Source: Winogradskyella psychrotolerans (GTDB lineage Bacteria; Bacteroidota; Bacteroidia; Flavobacteriales; Flavobacteriaceae). Taken from it: a stretch of 64,000 nt of DNA. The stretch spans positions 124,001 through 188,000 of the forward strand of contig NZ_JAHKPS010000018.1 in NCBI RefSeq assembly GCF_018860565.1, given 5' to 3'. The stretch's first letter is position 1; each line of letters starts with the position of its first letter. Positions 17,560-26,322 of the stretch are shown here, piece by piece. The notes below the pieces were generated by a model. The model had not been told where the DNA came from. It made no database searches and saw only the letters and a list, made by a program, of their open reading frames with translations. Made by a program: the position numbers and the translations under genes.

Positions 17560-18199
17560 AAACATCTGGAAAGAAGGTTTTCTCAAGAGTGACGCACTAG
17601 TAGCCCCAAAAATAAACAATCTTTACAACCAAAAATCAATTCATATCATTGATAAATTTAAAAGAATGTTTAAAATAAATTTGATTGCCATTGTGGCATT
17701 CTCGTTTGCTTTTTTAGTCGTCGCTTTCATTATAGGAATTCCAATAACAGGTATCATATTTTTTGTTACGCTTTCAGTTCTTGTTGTTATTAATAAGAGG
17801 TTATTAAACGATTTAGAGAAAATCGATATAGGTATTAGTAGTTATCAATACTTAAAAGCATTTAACCAATGGATAAACAAACAGGTATCTATCAATAAAA
17901 GGTTTTCAAGATTTTTGTACCCAATTATATTCATGTCATTGGTTTTAGGCTTTTGGTTTAAAGATGCCGAAGGCATGCCTTTGGGAGAAAGACTTGTTGG
18001 TGAAATACTTGTTGGTTTTCCAGACACCTATTTAATATTTGGAATCCCACTCATAGGCATTGTTATCGTGGCAGTCATTTTGGTTTTGCTGTTCCTTGTT
18101 GGAGGTCGAATTTATAAATGGGATTTAAACATCGTTTATGGAAGACTATTCAAGAAACTAGAAGAACTAATGACAGACATAGAAAGTTTAAGAAGTTAA
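17543..18199 (+). CDS. membrane protein paired with the sigma factor (possible anti-sigma)
   Basis: 218 residues. It overlaps the sigma gene by 17 bp. A cytosolic N-terminus (~45 residues) is followed by four hydrophobic segments (IAIVAFSFAFLVVAFIIG, ITGIIFFVTLSVLVVI, FLYPIIFMSLVLGFWF, IVIVAVILVLLFLVGG). Proteins of this build regularly follow such sigma genes in Flavobacteria, and an anti-sigma role is plausible. I see no zinc-binding anti-sigma motif, so the function is not proven. Confidence 0.7.
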   Translation: MEKSIENIWKEGFLKSDALVAPKINNLYNQKSIHIIDKFKRMFKINLIAIVAFSFAFLVVAFIIGIPITGIIFFVTLSVLVVINKRLLNDLEKIDIGISSYQYLKAFNQWINKQVSINKRFSRFLYPIIFMSLVLGFWFKDAEGMPLGERLVGEILVGFPDTYLIFGIPLIGIVIVAVILVLLFLVGGRIYKWDLNIVYGRLFKKLEELMTDIESLRS

Positions 18200-18220
18200 A
18201 CACCTGATATTAAAGTGTTT
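18198..18220 (+). terminator. weak hairpin terminator after the sigma/membrane gene pair
   Basis: AAACAC at 18198-18203 and GTGTTT at 18215-18220 can pair, followed by TTT. The stem is only 6 bp, so efficiency is uncertain. Confidence 0.4.
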
Positions 18221-18302
18221 TTTCTGTAGTTTTTTAAAATAAATAAATTTTAGGTGTAATATTTTTTGATTTGGGCCACTAACCAAGAAAACAGTAAAAA
18301 TT

Positions 18303-18755
18303 ATGACACTATTAAATGCAATTAACTTTTTTGAAAGTTTAAAAACGGAATCCTCTAAAAAATCTGAAATCAAGGTTTATACGCAATTTATTGATATTCT
18401 AAAAAAATTAGAAAATAGAGCATTCACCAATGCTGACATTCAATCTATAGAAATAGAACTGGATAGCTTAAAACTCAACTCAAATCCAGACAACAGAAAA
18501 AAATTCTTTAAAAACGCACTGCGTAAATTTGAGACTTACTTAAAGGACACCTTTTCTTTGACTTCTCAAGGCTACTATACAAACCTTAGTATAACTTTAG
18601 GAATGTTATTCGGAGTTATAGCTGGAATTCTAATAGGTGAGCGTTTTGAAAGGTCATTAGGGATATCCGTTGGCATTTCTATGGGACTATTTATTGGCGT
18701 AATAATAGGTCGCCTTAAGGATGCTCAAGCTAAAGAAGCTGGAAACGTGCTCTAA
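18303..18755 (+). CDS. glycine-rich two-helix membrane protein, unknown
   Basis: 150 residues. An N-terminal ~95-residue helical, charged, cytosolic part is followed by two glycine-spaced membrane helices (LGMLFGVIAGILIGE and LGISVGISMGLFIGVIIG). This glycine-zipper-like hairpin suggests oligomer packing in the membrane. I do not recognise a family. It is separated from its neighbours by ~100-120 bp on both sides. Confidence 0.7.
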   Translation: MTLLNAINFFESLKTESSKKSEIKVYTQFIDILKKLENRAFTNADIQSIEIELDSLKLNSNPDNRKKFFKNALRKFETYLKDTFSLTSQGYYTNLSITLGMLFGVIAGILIGERFERSLGISVGISMGLFIGVIIGRLKDAQAKEAGNVL

Positions 18756-18874
18756 TAAATCTAACTAAATCTCTCTTCAAATAGCTTCAATTACTAAATC
18801 AGTAATACTATTTTTTAATACCACAAGGCTAACGAAAATTTGGCCTAAACATCATCAATCAAAATTTAACGAAC

Positions 18875-20272
18875 ATGAAAACATTAACAATTATCATACT
18901 TATAAATTTACTCGCCATTACTAATGCACGTTCTCAAGATATTTCAGGACATTGGAACGGAACAACCAAAAGAGGCGATAAAGAAATCACTTTTGTTTTT
19001 AAAATAAAACAAGAAAACGCTACGTATGCAACGACTATGGATATTCCTACGTTTAGAATTGCTGGCATCAAACCATCAGCGACAACTTTTACAAATGGAA
19101 AGCTAATAATTGATGGCTCTAATGTTGGAATGAACTATACGGGAGTTTTTAATACTGAAGCACAACAATTTGAAGGCACTTATAAGGAAGGTGGCATAGA
19201 AATGGTTCTAAACTTAAAAAAAGGAACCATAAAAATAGAAGATTCTAGACGGCCACAAGAACCGGTAAAACCCTATCCTTATTATGAAGAAGAAGTCGTT
19301 TTTAAAAATAATGAAGCCAACATATCATTAGCAGGTACTTTAACCTTACCCAATACAAAAGGAAAATTTCCAGTAGTTATTTTAATTAGTGGAAGTGGTC
19401 CACAAGACAGAGATGAAAGTTTTATGGGGCACAAACCGTTTTTAGTGTTGTCAGATTATTTAACAAGACAAGGCATTGGCGTATTGCGTTTTGATGATCG
19501 TGGAGTTGGAGAATCTACAGGAAATTTTGGTAAAGCAACCACAGAAGATTTTTCAAAAGACGTTTTAAGTGCCATCGCATACTTAAAAACTAGAAACGAT
19601 GTAGATATTAAAAATATAGGTTTGATGGGGCATAGTGAAGGTGGTATTATTGCACCTCTAGCGGCTAACAACTCTAAAGATGTTGCTTTTATGGTGTTAT
19701 TGGCTTCTACCGGAATTTCAGGAACAGAACTATCTGTAATGCAATCTAAAACATTGAGAGAATTTCCTGTTAAAGATGAAGTAGCCTATGAAAAAAACAC
19801 CAGAAAAGCGATTGCCATTGTAACCTCTAATAAGAGTAAAACAGAAATTAAAAACGAATTAACAACTCATTATAATGCGTTTTTAAGACCCATTTTAAAA
19901 TCATTAAACGTACCAGAAAAGAATATCAATGCATTTATAGAAAGCCAACTTAAAACAAGTTTACAACCTTGGTCACGCTATTTTTTACAATACAATCCTG
20001 CTGATGAAATTGAAAAATTACAAATCCCAGTGTTGTCATTAAATGGCAGTAAAGACACGCAAGTAAATGCAAAAATTAATCAAAATGCTATAAGACAAGC
20101 ACTAATCAAAGGCCAGAATAAAGATTATAAAATAGTAGAATTGGAAAACTTAAACCACTTCTTTCAAGAGTGTGAAACTGGAAAGATGGATGAATATAGA
20201 AAAATAGAACAAACATTTTCCCCAATAGCATTGAACGAAATAAAAAATTGGGTAATAGAACATCTGAAATAA
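18875..20272 (+). CDS. exported alpha/beta hydrolase with N-terminal beta domain
   Basis: 465 residues with a Sec signal ending TNARSQ. Residues ~22-115 form the small beta domain (ISGHWNGTTK...FEGTYKEGG) common in this family. The hydrolase domain has SGSGPQDRDES, FDDRGVGES and the nucleophile Ser254 in MGHSEGG. The acid is expected in NGSKDTQV and the histidine in LNHFFQ. It is probably a periplasmic peptidase or esterase of the S9/DUF-type group. It ends at a strong bidirectional terminator. Confidence 0.88.
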   Translation: MKTLTIIILINLLAITNARSQDISGHWNGTTKRGDKEITFVFKIKQENATYATTMDIPTFRIAGIKPSATTFTNGKLIIDGSNVGMNYTGVFNTEAQQFEGTYKEGGIEMVLNLKKGTIKIEDSRRPQEPVKPYPYYEEEVVFKNNEANISLAGTLTLPNTKGKFPVVILISGSGPQDRDESFMGHKPFLVLSDYLTRQGIGVLRFDDRGVGESTGNFGKATTEDFSKDVLSAIAYLKTRNDVDIKNIGLMGHSEGGIIAPLAANNSKDVAFMVLLASTGISGTELSVMQSKTLREFPVKDEVAYEKNTRKAIAIVTSNKSKTEIKNELTTHYNAFLRPILKSLNVPEKNINAFIESQLKTSLQPWSRYFLQYNPADEIEKLQIPVLSLNGSKDTQVNAKINQNAIRQALIKGQNKDYKIVELENLNHFFQECETGKMDEYRKIEQTFSPIALNEIKNWVIEHLK

Positions 20273-20320
20273 GATATAAAATACTTGTAGTAACCTCTTG
20301 AATAATTCATTGCTGTACTT

Positions 20321-20360
20321 ATCTATTCATGAAAATCCGTTAGGATTTTCATGAATAGAT
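20321..20360. terminator. bidirectional terminator, 18-bp perfect stem
   Basis: ATCTATTCATGAAAATCC at 20321-20338 and its exact complement at 20343-20360 enclose a GTTA loop. It lies between convergent genes ending at 20272 (+) and 20386 (-). There is no long T-run, so it could also act as an mRNA-stabilising hairpin. Confidence 0.8.
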
Positions 20361-20385
20361 TATATATTGACATGGCAAAAGTAAA

Positions 20386-21087
20386 TTACTTCAATAATTG
20401 ATTAATATTTGCCTTATAGAGCTTACCAATAGGCACCATATAATCGCCAATAAAAATCCTATTTCCTTTTATACTAACGATGTGCTTTTTTGCAACCGCA
20501 AATGATTTATGAACCTGTATAAAATCATTATCAAAAAGCAGTTCAATGGTGTCCGAAATTTTTTCGCGAATACTTATAGTAGTAGTACTTGTAACAACTT
20601 TGGTATAATTGCCTGAAGCTTCAATAAATAATATGGAATCTATATCTACCTGAATATAACTATTATTTTGCTTTAAAAAAATTTGCTTTCCTTCAGGTTT
20701 TATAGTCTCTTTATGGTCTTTACCAATTGGACTAGTGCTAGGAGAGGGCACTTTATTCACAGCACTCAAAAAGCGTTCAAAACTAAAGGGTTTTAATAAG
20801 TAATCGACAACGTTTAATTCGTAGCCTTCAATCGCGAATTCACTATAGGCTGTCGTTACAATAACGTTTGGTGGTGATGAAAGCGTTTTTAAAAATTGAA
20901 ATCCTTTTAATTTAGGCATGTTCAAATCTAAAAAAATAAGATCTATATCATGTTTGCTTAAGTAGTCAATAGCTTCTATAGCATCATAACAATTGGCTTT
21001 GAATTCTAAATTGGGAAGCAGATCACAATAGCCTTTTATAATATCGTGTGCAATATGCTCGTCGTCTATAATGATATATGTAATCAT
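20386..21087 (-). CDS. LytTR-family response regulator
   Basis: 233 residues. The receiver has IIIDDE, phosphoacceptor Asp54 in IFLDLNMP and TTAYSEFAIEGYE. The LytTR domain has ILFIEASGNYTKV, FIQVHKSFAVAKKHI and PIGKLYK. It is clearly paralogous to the regulator at 16303 (DYLLKPF, PIGK-YK). It overlaps the kinase by 4 bp. Its operon is divergent from an ABC transporter operon, and both sides of the shared spacer carry LytTR-type half-sites. Confidence 0.94.
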   Translation of the reverse strand: MITYIIIDDEHIAHDIIKGYCDLLPNLEFKANCYDAIEAIDYLSKHDIDLIFLDLNMPKLKGFQFLKTLSSPPNVIVTTAYSEFAIEGYELNVVDYLLKPFSFERFLSAVNKVPSPSTSPIGKDHKETIKPEGKQIFLKQNNSYIQVDIDSILFIEASGNYTKVVTSTTTISIREKISDTIELLFDNDFIQVHKSFAVAKKHIVSIKGNRIFIGDYMVPIGKLYKANINQLLK

Positions 21088-21878
21088 AAGCCTTTAATAT
21101 TCAATGTAGCGTTATAGGTAGTTTCTGTTTTGGAAATTGTTAAGGTATGATTTTTTGGATATACCAATTCTAATCGCCGTTTTAAGTTTTTTAAACCTAT
21201 TCCTGTTTCAGGATGATCTTGTACTTCTTCAAAATTATTTTCTATTGCAAAGGTCACTTCATTATTATGTGCTACCAAATTGACATGAACATACGCATTT
21301 TCTCTTAAATTTTCAACACCATGCTTAAAGGCATTTTCTAAAAGAATAATAAACAGAAGCGGCATGATCTCATAATCAGTAGGGTTTGTATCAATGTTGA
21401 ATTGTATATCAATTGCTTTATGATAACGCATTTTATGAAGCTCAATATAATTCTCGAGATAGGTGATTTCTTCAGACAATAAAACCTTGTCTTTTTCGCC
21501 ATCATAAATACTATAACGCATCATATCAGAAAGTTTAAGAATGAGCTGTTGAGCTTTCTTTGAATCTTTATCTACTAAACCATATAAGTTATTAAGCATG
21601 TTAAAAAAGAAATGTGGATTAACCTGACTTTTTAAGTGCATCAATTCTGTTTTTGCTTTTTCGTTCTTTAATCTTATAAGTGCTTTGATTTGTTTAAATA
21701 GCCAGTGTGCAATGGTGATAAATACAAGGATAAAGTACAACGCAATAAATTCTACAAACCCTTCTAATTTACCAAAAGTATCATTAAAAATGACGAGGAT
21801 AAGACCAATAAGTATGAGCGCTATGTTATAAAAACGCTTTATAATTCTCTTTTTGCTGTCTGATATATTCAACTTCAT
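21084..21878 (-). CDS. LytS-family sensor histidine kinase, short
   Basis: 264 residues. Only two membrane helices precede the kinase core (IALILIGLILVIF, FVEFIALYFILVFITI), fewer than in the other two kinases here. His89 lies in VNPHFFFNMLNNLYGL, and the ATPase domain has LLENAFKHG and GIGLKNLKRRL. It pairs with the LytTR gene at 20386. The putative -7 box at 21890-21883 nearly abuts the ATG, so the message may be leaderless. Confidence 0.92.
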   Translation of the reverse strand: MKLNISDSKKRIIKRFYNIALILIGLILVIFNDTFGKLEGFVEFIALYFILVFITIAHWLFKQIKALIRLKNEKAKTELMHLKSQVNPHFFFNMLNNLYGLVDKDSKKAQQLILKLSDMMRYSIYDGEKDKVLLSEEITYLENYIELHKMRYHKAIDIQFNIDTNPTDYEIMPLLFIILLENAFKHGVENLRENAYVHVNLVAHNNEVTFAIENNFEEVQDHPETGIGLKNLKRRLELVYPKNHTLTISKTETTYNATLNIKGL

Positions 21879-21882
21879 AACT

Positions 21883-21950
21883 CAATATTACTTAAATAAA
21901 ACACCTCAAGCAAATTAGTTGATAAACAGTATCTCATCAGTGACAAACCA
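21883..21950 (-). promoter_or_regulatory. LytTR-type operator and promoter of the third kinase/regulator operon
   Basis: On the minus strand TGGTTTGT (21950-21943) and CTGTTTAT (21929-21922) are half-sites 21 bp apart. TAATATTG (21890-21883), one mismatch from TAnnTTTG, begins 32 bp later. The right half-site is identical to the left half-site of the divergent ABC promoter. Confidence 0.6.
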
Positions 21951-21991
21951 TCGCAAAGCGGTGTTAAGACGCTTTTATAACAGAGAATAAT

Positions 21992-22060
21992 CTGTTTATC
22001 ACTCAAACTTATACGTGTGTCACAAACATTTTATACAAACCAAAATCACATATATGTTTG
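21992..22060 (+). promoter_or_regulatory. LytTR-type operator and promoter of the ABC/M1 peptidase operon
   Basis: CTGTTTAT (21992-21999) and ACGTGTGT (22013-22020) are half-sites 21 bp apart. TATGTTTG (22053-22060), a perfect -7 box, starts 33 bp after the second. This places the ABC operon under the divergently encoded LytTR regulator. Confidence 0.65.
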
Positions 22061-22087
22061 CGTCAATCAATCAAAAAACGAACAATT

Positions 22088-22975
22088 ATGGATCTCATTA
22101 TCAATAATCTATCTAAAACCTATGCTAATGGTGTTAAGGCATTGCAAAACATTTCATTAGAAATCCCAACAGGTATGTTTGGCTTATTGGGTCCAAATGG
22201 TGCAGGTAAATCTACTTTAATGCGAACCATTGCAACATTACAAGAAGCAGACTCAGGACATATATCACTTGGAGACATCGATGTATTAAAACAAAAAAAT
22301 GAGCTGAGACAAGTTTTAGGATACTTGCCACAACAGTTTGGCTTGTATCCTAAAATTTCTGCCGAAGTATTACTCAATCATTTTGCGGTTCTCAAAGGAA
22401 TTACGAATAAAGGGGAACGTAAAGACCTGGTAGAGGCATTATTGCACAAAACGAATTTGTACGACGTTAAAAAACAAAATCTTAAAGGCTATTCTGGCGG
22501 AATGAAGCAACGCTTTGGTATTGCACAAGCCTTACTTAATAATCCGAAACTATTGATTGTAGATGAACCAACTGCTGGATTAGATCCTGTAGAACGTAAC
22601 CGGTTTTATAACGTGTTAAGTGAACTGGGAGAGCAGACGGTGGTCATTTTATCTACACATATTGTTGACGATGTTAAAGAACTCTGCACAAATATGGCAA
22701 TCATTAATCAAGGACAGGTTTGCTTAAAGGGTAAGCCACTGCAAATACTAGAAAACCTAAAAGATAGAGTCTATAAAAAAACAATTGAAAAGTCAGAATT
22801 AAAAGCATACAAACAAAATTATAACGTCATTAGTGAAAAGTTATTCCTAGGAAAACCAACCATTCACATCTTAAGTGATGCCAATCCTGGAGATGGCTTT
22901 TCACTTATTAATGCCCAATTAGAAGATGTGTATTTCGCTGAAATATTCAATACTACGAACGCTAAATCTATATAA
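22088..22975 (+). CDS. ABC transporter ATP-binding protein
   Basis: 295 residues from ATG 22088; the open frame upstream to 22058 overlaps the -7 box and is not coding. Walker A is GPNGAGKST, the Q-loop is LPQQFGLYP, the signature YSGGMKQR, Walker B LLIVDEPTAGLDP and the H-loop STHIV. It is a CcmA/multidrug-type subunit that drives the permease encoded 2 bp downstream. In this family the fused permease/M1 protein suggests peptide handling. Confidence 0.93.
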   Translation: MDLIINNLSKTYANGVKALQNISLEIPTGMFGLLGPNGAGKSTLMRTIATLQEADSGHISLGDIDVLKQKNELRQVLGYLPQQFGLYPKISAEVLLNHFAVLKGITNKGERKDLVEALLHKTNLYDVKKQNLKGYSGGMKQRFGIAQALLNNPKLLIVDEPTAGLDPVERNRFYNVLSELGEQTVVILSTHIVDDVKELCTNMAIINQGQVCLKGKPLQILENLKDRVYKKTIEKSELKAYKQNYNVISEKLFLGKPTIHILSDANPGDGFSLINAQLEDVYFAEIFNTTNAKSI

Positions 22976-22977
22976 TT

Positions 22978-25900
22978 ATGTGGTACACTATTTTTAAGTT
23001 CGAATTACAATATCGTAGTAAACGTGCAGACACGTATGTGTTCTTCCTTTTTTTATTTCTATTCTCAATTGTAGGCGTAGATTTTATTTTTCAAGGGTCT
23101 GAAATGGGGCTCATGAAAAAAAACTCACCTATAGTCATTGCTAAAACAATGGGAGCAATCACAGGATTATTCATGATTTTAGCATCCATGATTATGGGAG
23201 TTTCAGTGTTAAGAGATTTTGAATACAACATAGAATCGCTGATGTTTACAACGCCAATACACAAAAAAGACTATCTATTAGGTCGCTTTTTAGGAGCCTT
23301 TACAGTGTTACTATTTGCATTTACCGGAATTTTAATTGGGATGATGTTGGGCGAATTTATGCCATGGCACAATCCGGAAGATCTAATGGCATTTAATGCA
23401 ATGCTTTATATAAAGACCTTTCTACTAATAACCTTGCCTATCTTATTTTTTGGGGCATCACTATTTTTTGTCACTGGTGCTTTAAGTAGAAACCTGGTGG
23501 TTGTCTATACACAAGGTATTATTGTCTTTGTCATTTTTATGCTAACCAAAGCCATTTCTAATGAGTTTTGGCAAGCCATAATAGATCCATTTTCTCTAAC
23601 AACAACTACTTTTATTACAAAATCCTGGTCTGCTTTAGAAAAGAGTACACAAGACCTTCCGTTGTTTGGTCCATTGCTATATAACAAATTATTTTGGGCT
23701 GCTCTCGGTGTCATTGCATTGATTTATGGCTATAAAAAATTCAATTTTAATGTGGTTAAAGAAAAGCGTTCTAAAAAAACAAAGTCACAATTAGTCACTC
23801 ATAAAACCGCTACAGACGCTAGTGATATTATAATACCCAAGGCTAACAAACACTATGGTTTACTGTCAAAATGGAATCAATTAAAACAATTTACCTGGTT
23901 TTATTTTACAGGCATTTTTAAACAAGCATCATTTTGGGGCATTGTGATTTGTGGTATGATTATTATCCTGATTAATTCAGTTAACCTTGGGACTGTTTAT
24001 GGCGTAGATAGCTATCCAGCAACCTATTTTATAGTAGAAGAGCTTAAAGAAACATCCATGTATTTCTTTATCATCCTGTTAGTGTTTTATTCTGGAGAAT
24101 TGGTATGGAAAGAACGAAGTGCCAAACTAGATCTTATCTACGACGCCACACCAATGTCTAATTTTATAAAGCTATTGGGCAAGTATATGGGATTAAACTT
24201 AATTTATGTCGTATTAATGTTGGCTTTAATGGGTTCAGGGATTATATTTCAAACCTTAAGGGGTTACTATAATTATGAATTTCAGGTGTATGTGTCTGGC
24301 TTCTTTCTAGAAATTTTACCGTTTTTAGCCTTATACACATGCATAGCCTTTTTTATTCAATCTGTTGTAAATCATAAGTTCTTAGGCATTATGTTGGTCA
24401 TCGTATGCTTTATTGCCAATATCGCTTTAGGATTATTTGGGTACAATCACGATTTGTATTTCTTTGGAGGAAGTGCTCTAGGAGCCTATTCAGATATGAA
24501 TGGTTATGGGCACTTTTTAAAACCTTATCTCATTATTAAATCGTATTGGTTGCTTTTCGGAATGCTGCTACTAATTATGAGTGCTTTAGTCAACGTAAGA
24601 GGTACTGAAACTAATTTGTTAAAGCGTCTTAAAGCGAGCAAATACAGAGTAAGCAAACCGCTTTTTAAACTAACAGTTATGGTCTGTTTATTATTTATAA
24701 CCATCGGAAGTTTTATCTTTTACAACACCAATGTTCTAAACACTTACTGGACAAATTCTGAAGCTACAGATTTTAGAATAGCTTATGAAAAAGCACTTAA
24801 ACCATTTGAATACATACCACAACCTAAAATAGTAGATGTCAACTTACAAGTTGAACTCTATCCTGAAACTAGAGATTATACCGTAGAAGGGTATTACATT
24901 TTAAAAAACAACACTAAAGAAGACATCACATCCATTCACATTCAAAAGCTTCTCGAAGAGAATGTAACATTAGATGCTATTGCTTTTGAAGGTGGATTTA
25001 CAACCAATTCTAAATATAAAAAGTTTGAGTATTCCATTTTTAATCTTAACACCGCTTTACAACCTGGAGATGTGGTAAAAATGCATTTTAAACAAAGCTT
25101 TACCACAAGAGGCTTTGAATCGGGAAACTCTAATGTAAACATCAATTATAATGGCACATTTTTTAATAATTCAGATTTGCCAACCATTGGTTATAATAAA
25201 AAATATGAACTGAATGATGCTGATGAACGTAAAGATTACGGTTTGCCTGTAAGAATTCAAACGGCAAACAGAGCGGATCTAAATGAGCTTAAAAATGCAA
25301 GAAACGGAAGTGATTCTGATGGGATAAATTTTGAAATGATTATAGGAACTTCAAATAATCAAACAGCGCTAGCCCCTGGGAGTTTATTGAGAAAATGGAC
25401 AGCTAATAATCGTAATTACTTTCATTATAAAATGAAAAAACCAATGATTAATTTTTATGCCATTGTTTCCGCCGAATATGAAACACAAAAAGAACAATGG
25501 AAAATATGTTACGATTCTGTAGCAAAACCAGTAGATCTTGAAATTTATTATCATAAAACACACCAGTATAACATAGACCGAATGATGATGGCTATGAAAG
25601 CCTCATTAACCTATTTCAGTACTAATTTTAGTCCTTATCAATACGAGCAATTACGTATTATGGAGTTTCCGCGTTATGCAAAATTTGCACAATCATTTCC
25701 AGGAACCATTCCATTTTCTGAAGCTATTGGTTTTGTATTAGATATCGATGATGAAAAAGATGTTGACATGGCATTTTACGTCACAGCTCACGAAATTGCA
25801 CACCAATGGTTTGGCATGCAGGTAGAAGCCGCAAATGTTAAAGGACGACTAACCATTTTAGAAACCTTATCGCAATACGCAGCCATGATGGTCTTAAAAC

Positions 25901-26268
25901 AACACTATTCCGAAGAAAAAGTATTACAGTTTATAGAAACGCAAAAAGAGGAGTATAAAAAAGGAAAAGATAAAGAAGATGCCACAGAACCATCTTTAGC
26001 TTTGGTAGAAAATCAGGACTATATCTATTATGCCAAAGGAGCCATTAATATGTATGAGTTTCAAAAAGCAATAGGAGAGGAGCAAGTAAATAAAGCATTA
26101 CAACGTTTTATCGAAGACTGGAATACCACAAACGGTAAATTAAAAATGAATACAGATAGATATGCAACAACACAAGATTTATTAAGGTATTTTAAAGAAG
26201 TTACACCAAAAAATCTACAGCATATTATTGTCAATCTTTTTGAATCAGTTAAGCCTATAACCTTGTAA
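22978..26268 (+). CDS. ABC permease fused to an M1-family aminopeptidase
   Basis: 1096 residues. Two ABC-2-type membrane blocks (residues ~1-260 and ~310-590, about 12 helices) come first. Then an extracytoplasmic M1 gluzincin domain follows: the GAMEN equivalent GTIPFSEAIGF near 915 and HEIAHQWFGMQ at ~938 with the third ligand Glu in TILETLSQY 19 residues on, the spacing seen in this fusion family. The predicted role is an ATP-driven envelope system with a zinc peptidase outside. It is one operon with the ATPase and probably regulated by the adjacent LytTR pair. Confidence 0.92.
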   Translation: MWYTIFKFELQYRSKRADTYVFFLFLFLFSIVGVDFIFQGSEMGLMKKNSPIVIAKTMGAITGLFMILASMIMGVSVLRDFEYNIESLMFTTPIHKKDYLLGRFLGAFTVLLFAFTGILIGMMLGEFMPWHNPEDLMAFNAMLYIKTFLLITLPILFFGASLFFVTGALSRNLVVVYTQGIIVFVIFMLTKAISNEFWQAIIDPFSLTTTTFITKSWSALEKSTQDLPLFGPLLYNKLFWAALGVIALIYGYKKFNFNVVKEKRSKKTKSQLVTHKTATDASDIIIPKANKHYGLLSKWNQLKQFTWFYFTGIFKQASFWGIVICGMIIILINSVNLGTVYGVDSYPATYFIVEELKETSMYFFIILLVFYSGELVWKERSAKLDLIYDATPMSNFIKLLGKYMGLNLIYVVLMLALMGSGIIFQTLRGYYNYEFQVYVSGFFLEILPFLALYTCIAFFIQSVVNHKFLGIMLVIVCFIANIALGLFGYNHDLYFFGGSALGAYSDMNGYGHFLKPYLIIKSYWLLFGMLLLIMSALVNVRGTETNLLKRLKASKYRVSKPLFKLTVMVCLLFITIGSFIFYNTNVLNTYWTNSEATDFRIAYEKALKPFEYIPQPKIVDVNLQVELYPETRDYTVEGYYILKNNTKEDITSIHIQKLLEENVTLDAIAFEGGFTTNSKYKKFEYSIFNLNTALQPGDVVKMHFKQSFTTRGFESGNSNVNINYNGTFFNNSDLPTIGYNKKYELNDADERKDYGLPVRIQTANRADLNELKNARNGSDSDGINFEMIIGTSNNQTALAPGSLLRKWTANNRNYFHYKMKKPMINFYAIVSAEYETQKEQWKICYDSVAKPVDLEIYYHKTHQYNIDRMMMAMKASLTYFSTNFSPYQYEQLRIMEFPRYAKFAQSFPGTIPFSEAIGFVLDIDDEKDVDMAFYVTAHEIAHQWFGMQVEAANVKGRLTILETLSQYAAMMVLKQHYSEEKVLQFIETQKEEYKKGKDKEDATEPSLALVENQDYIYYAKGAINMYEFQKAIGEEQVNKALQRFIEDWNTTNGKLKMNTDRYATTQDLLRYFKEVTPKNLQHIIVNLFESVKPITL

Positions 26269-26322
26269 CAACCTCCAAAGTCTTAAATATAAATAGTAAA
26301 AAATCTAATCCCAATATGCCAA

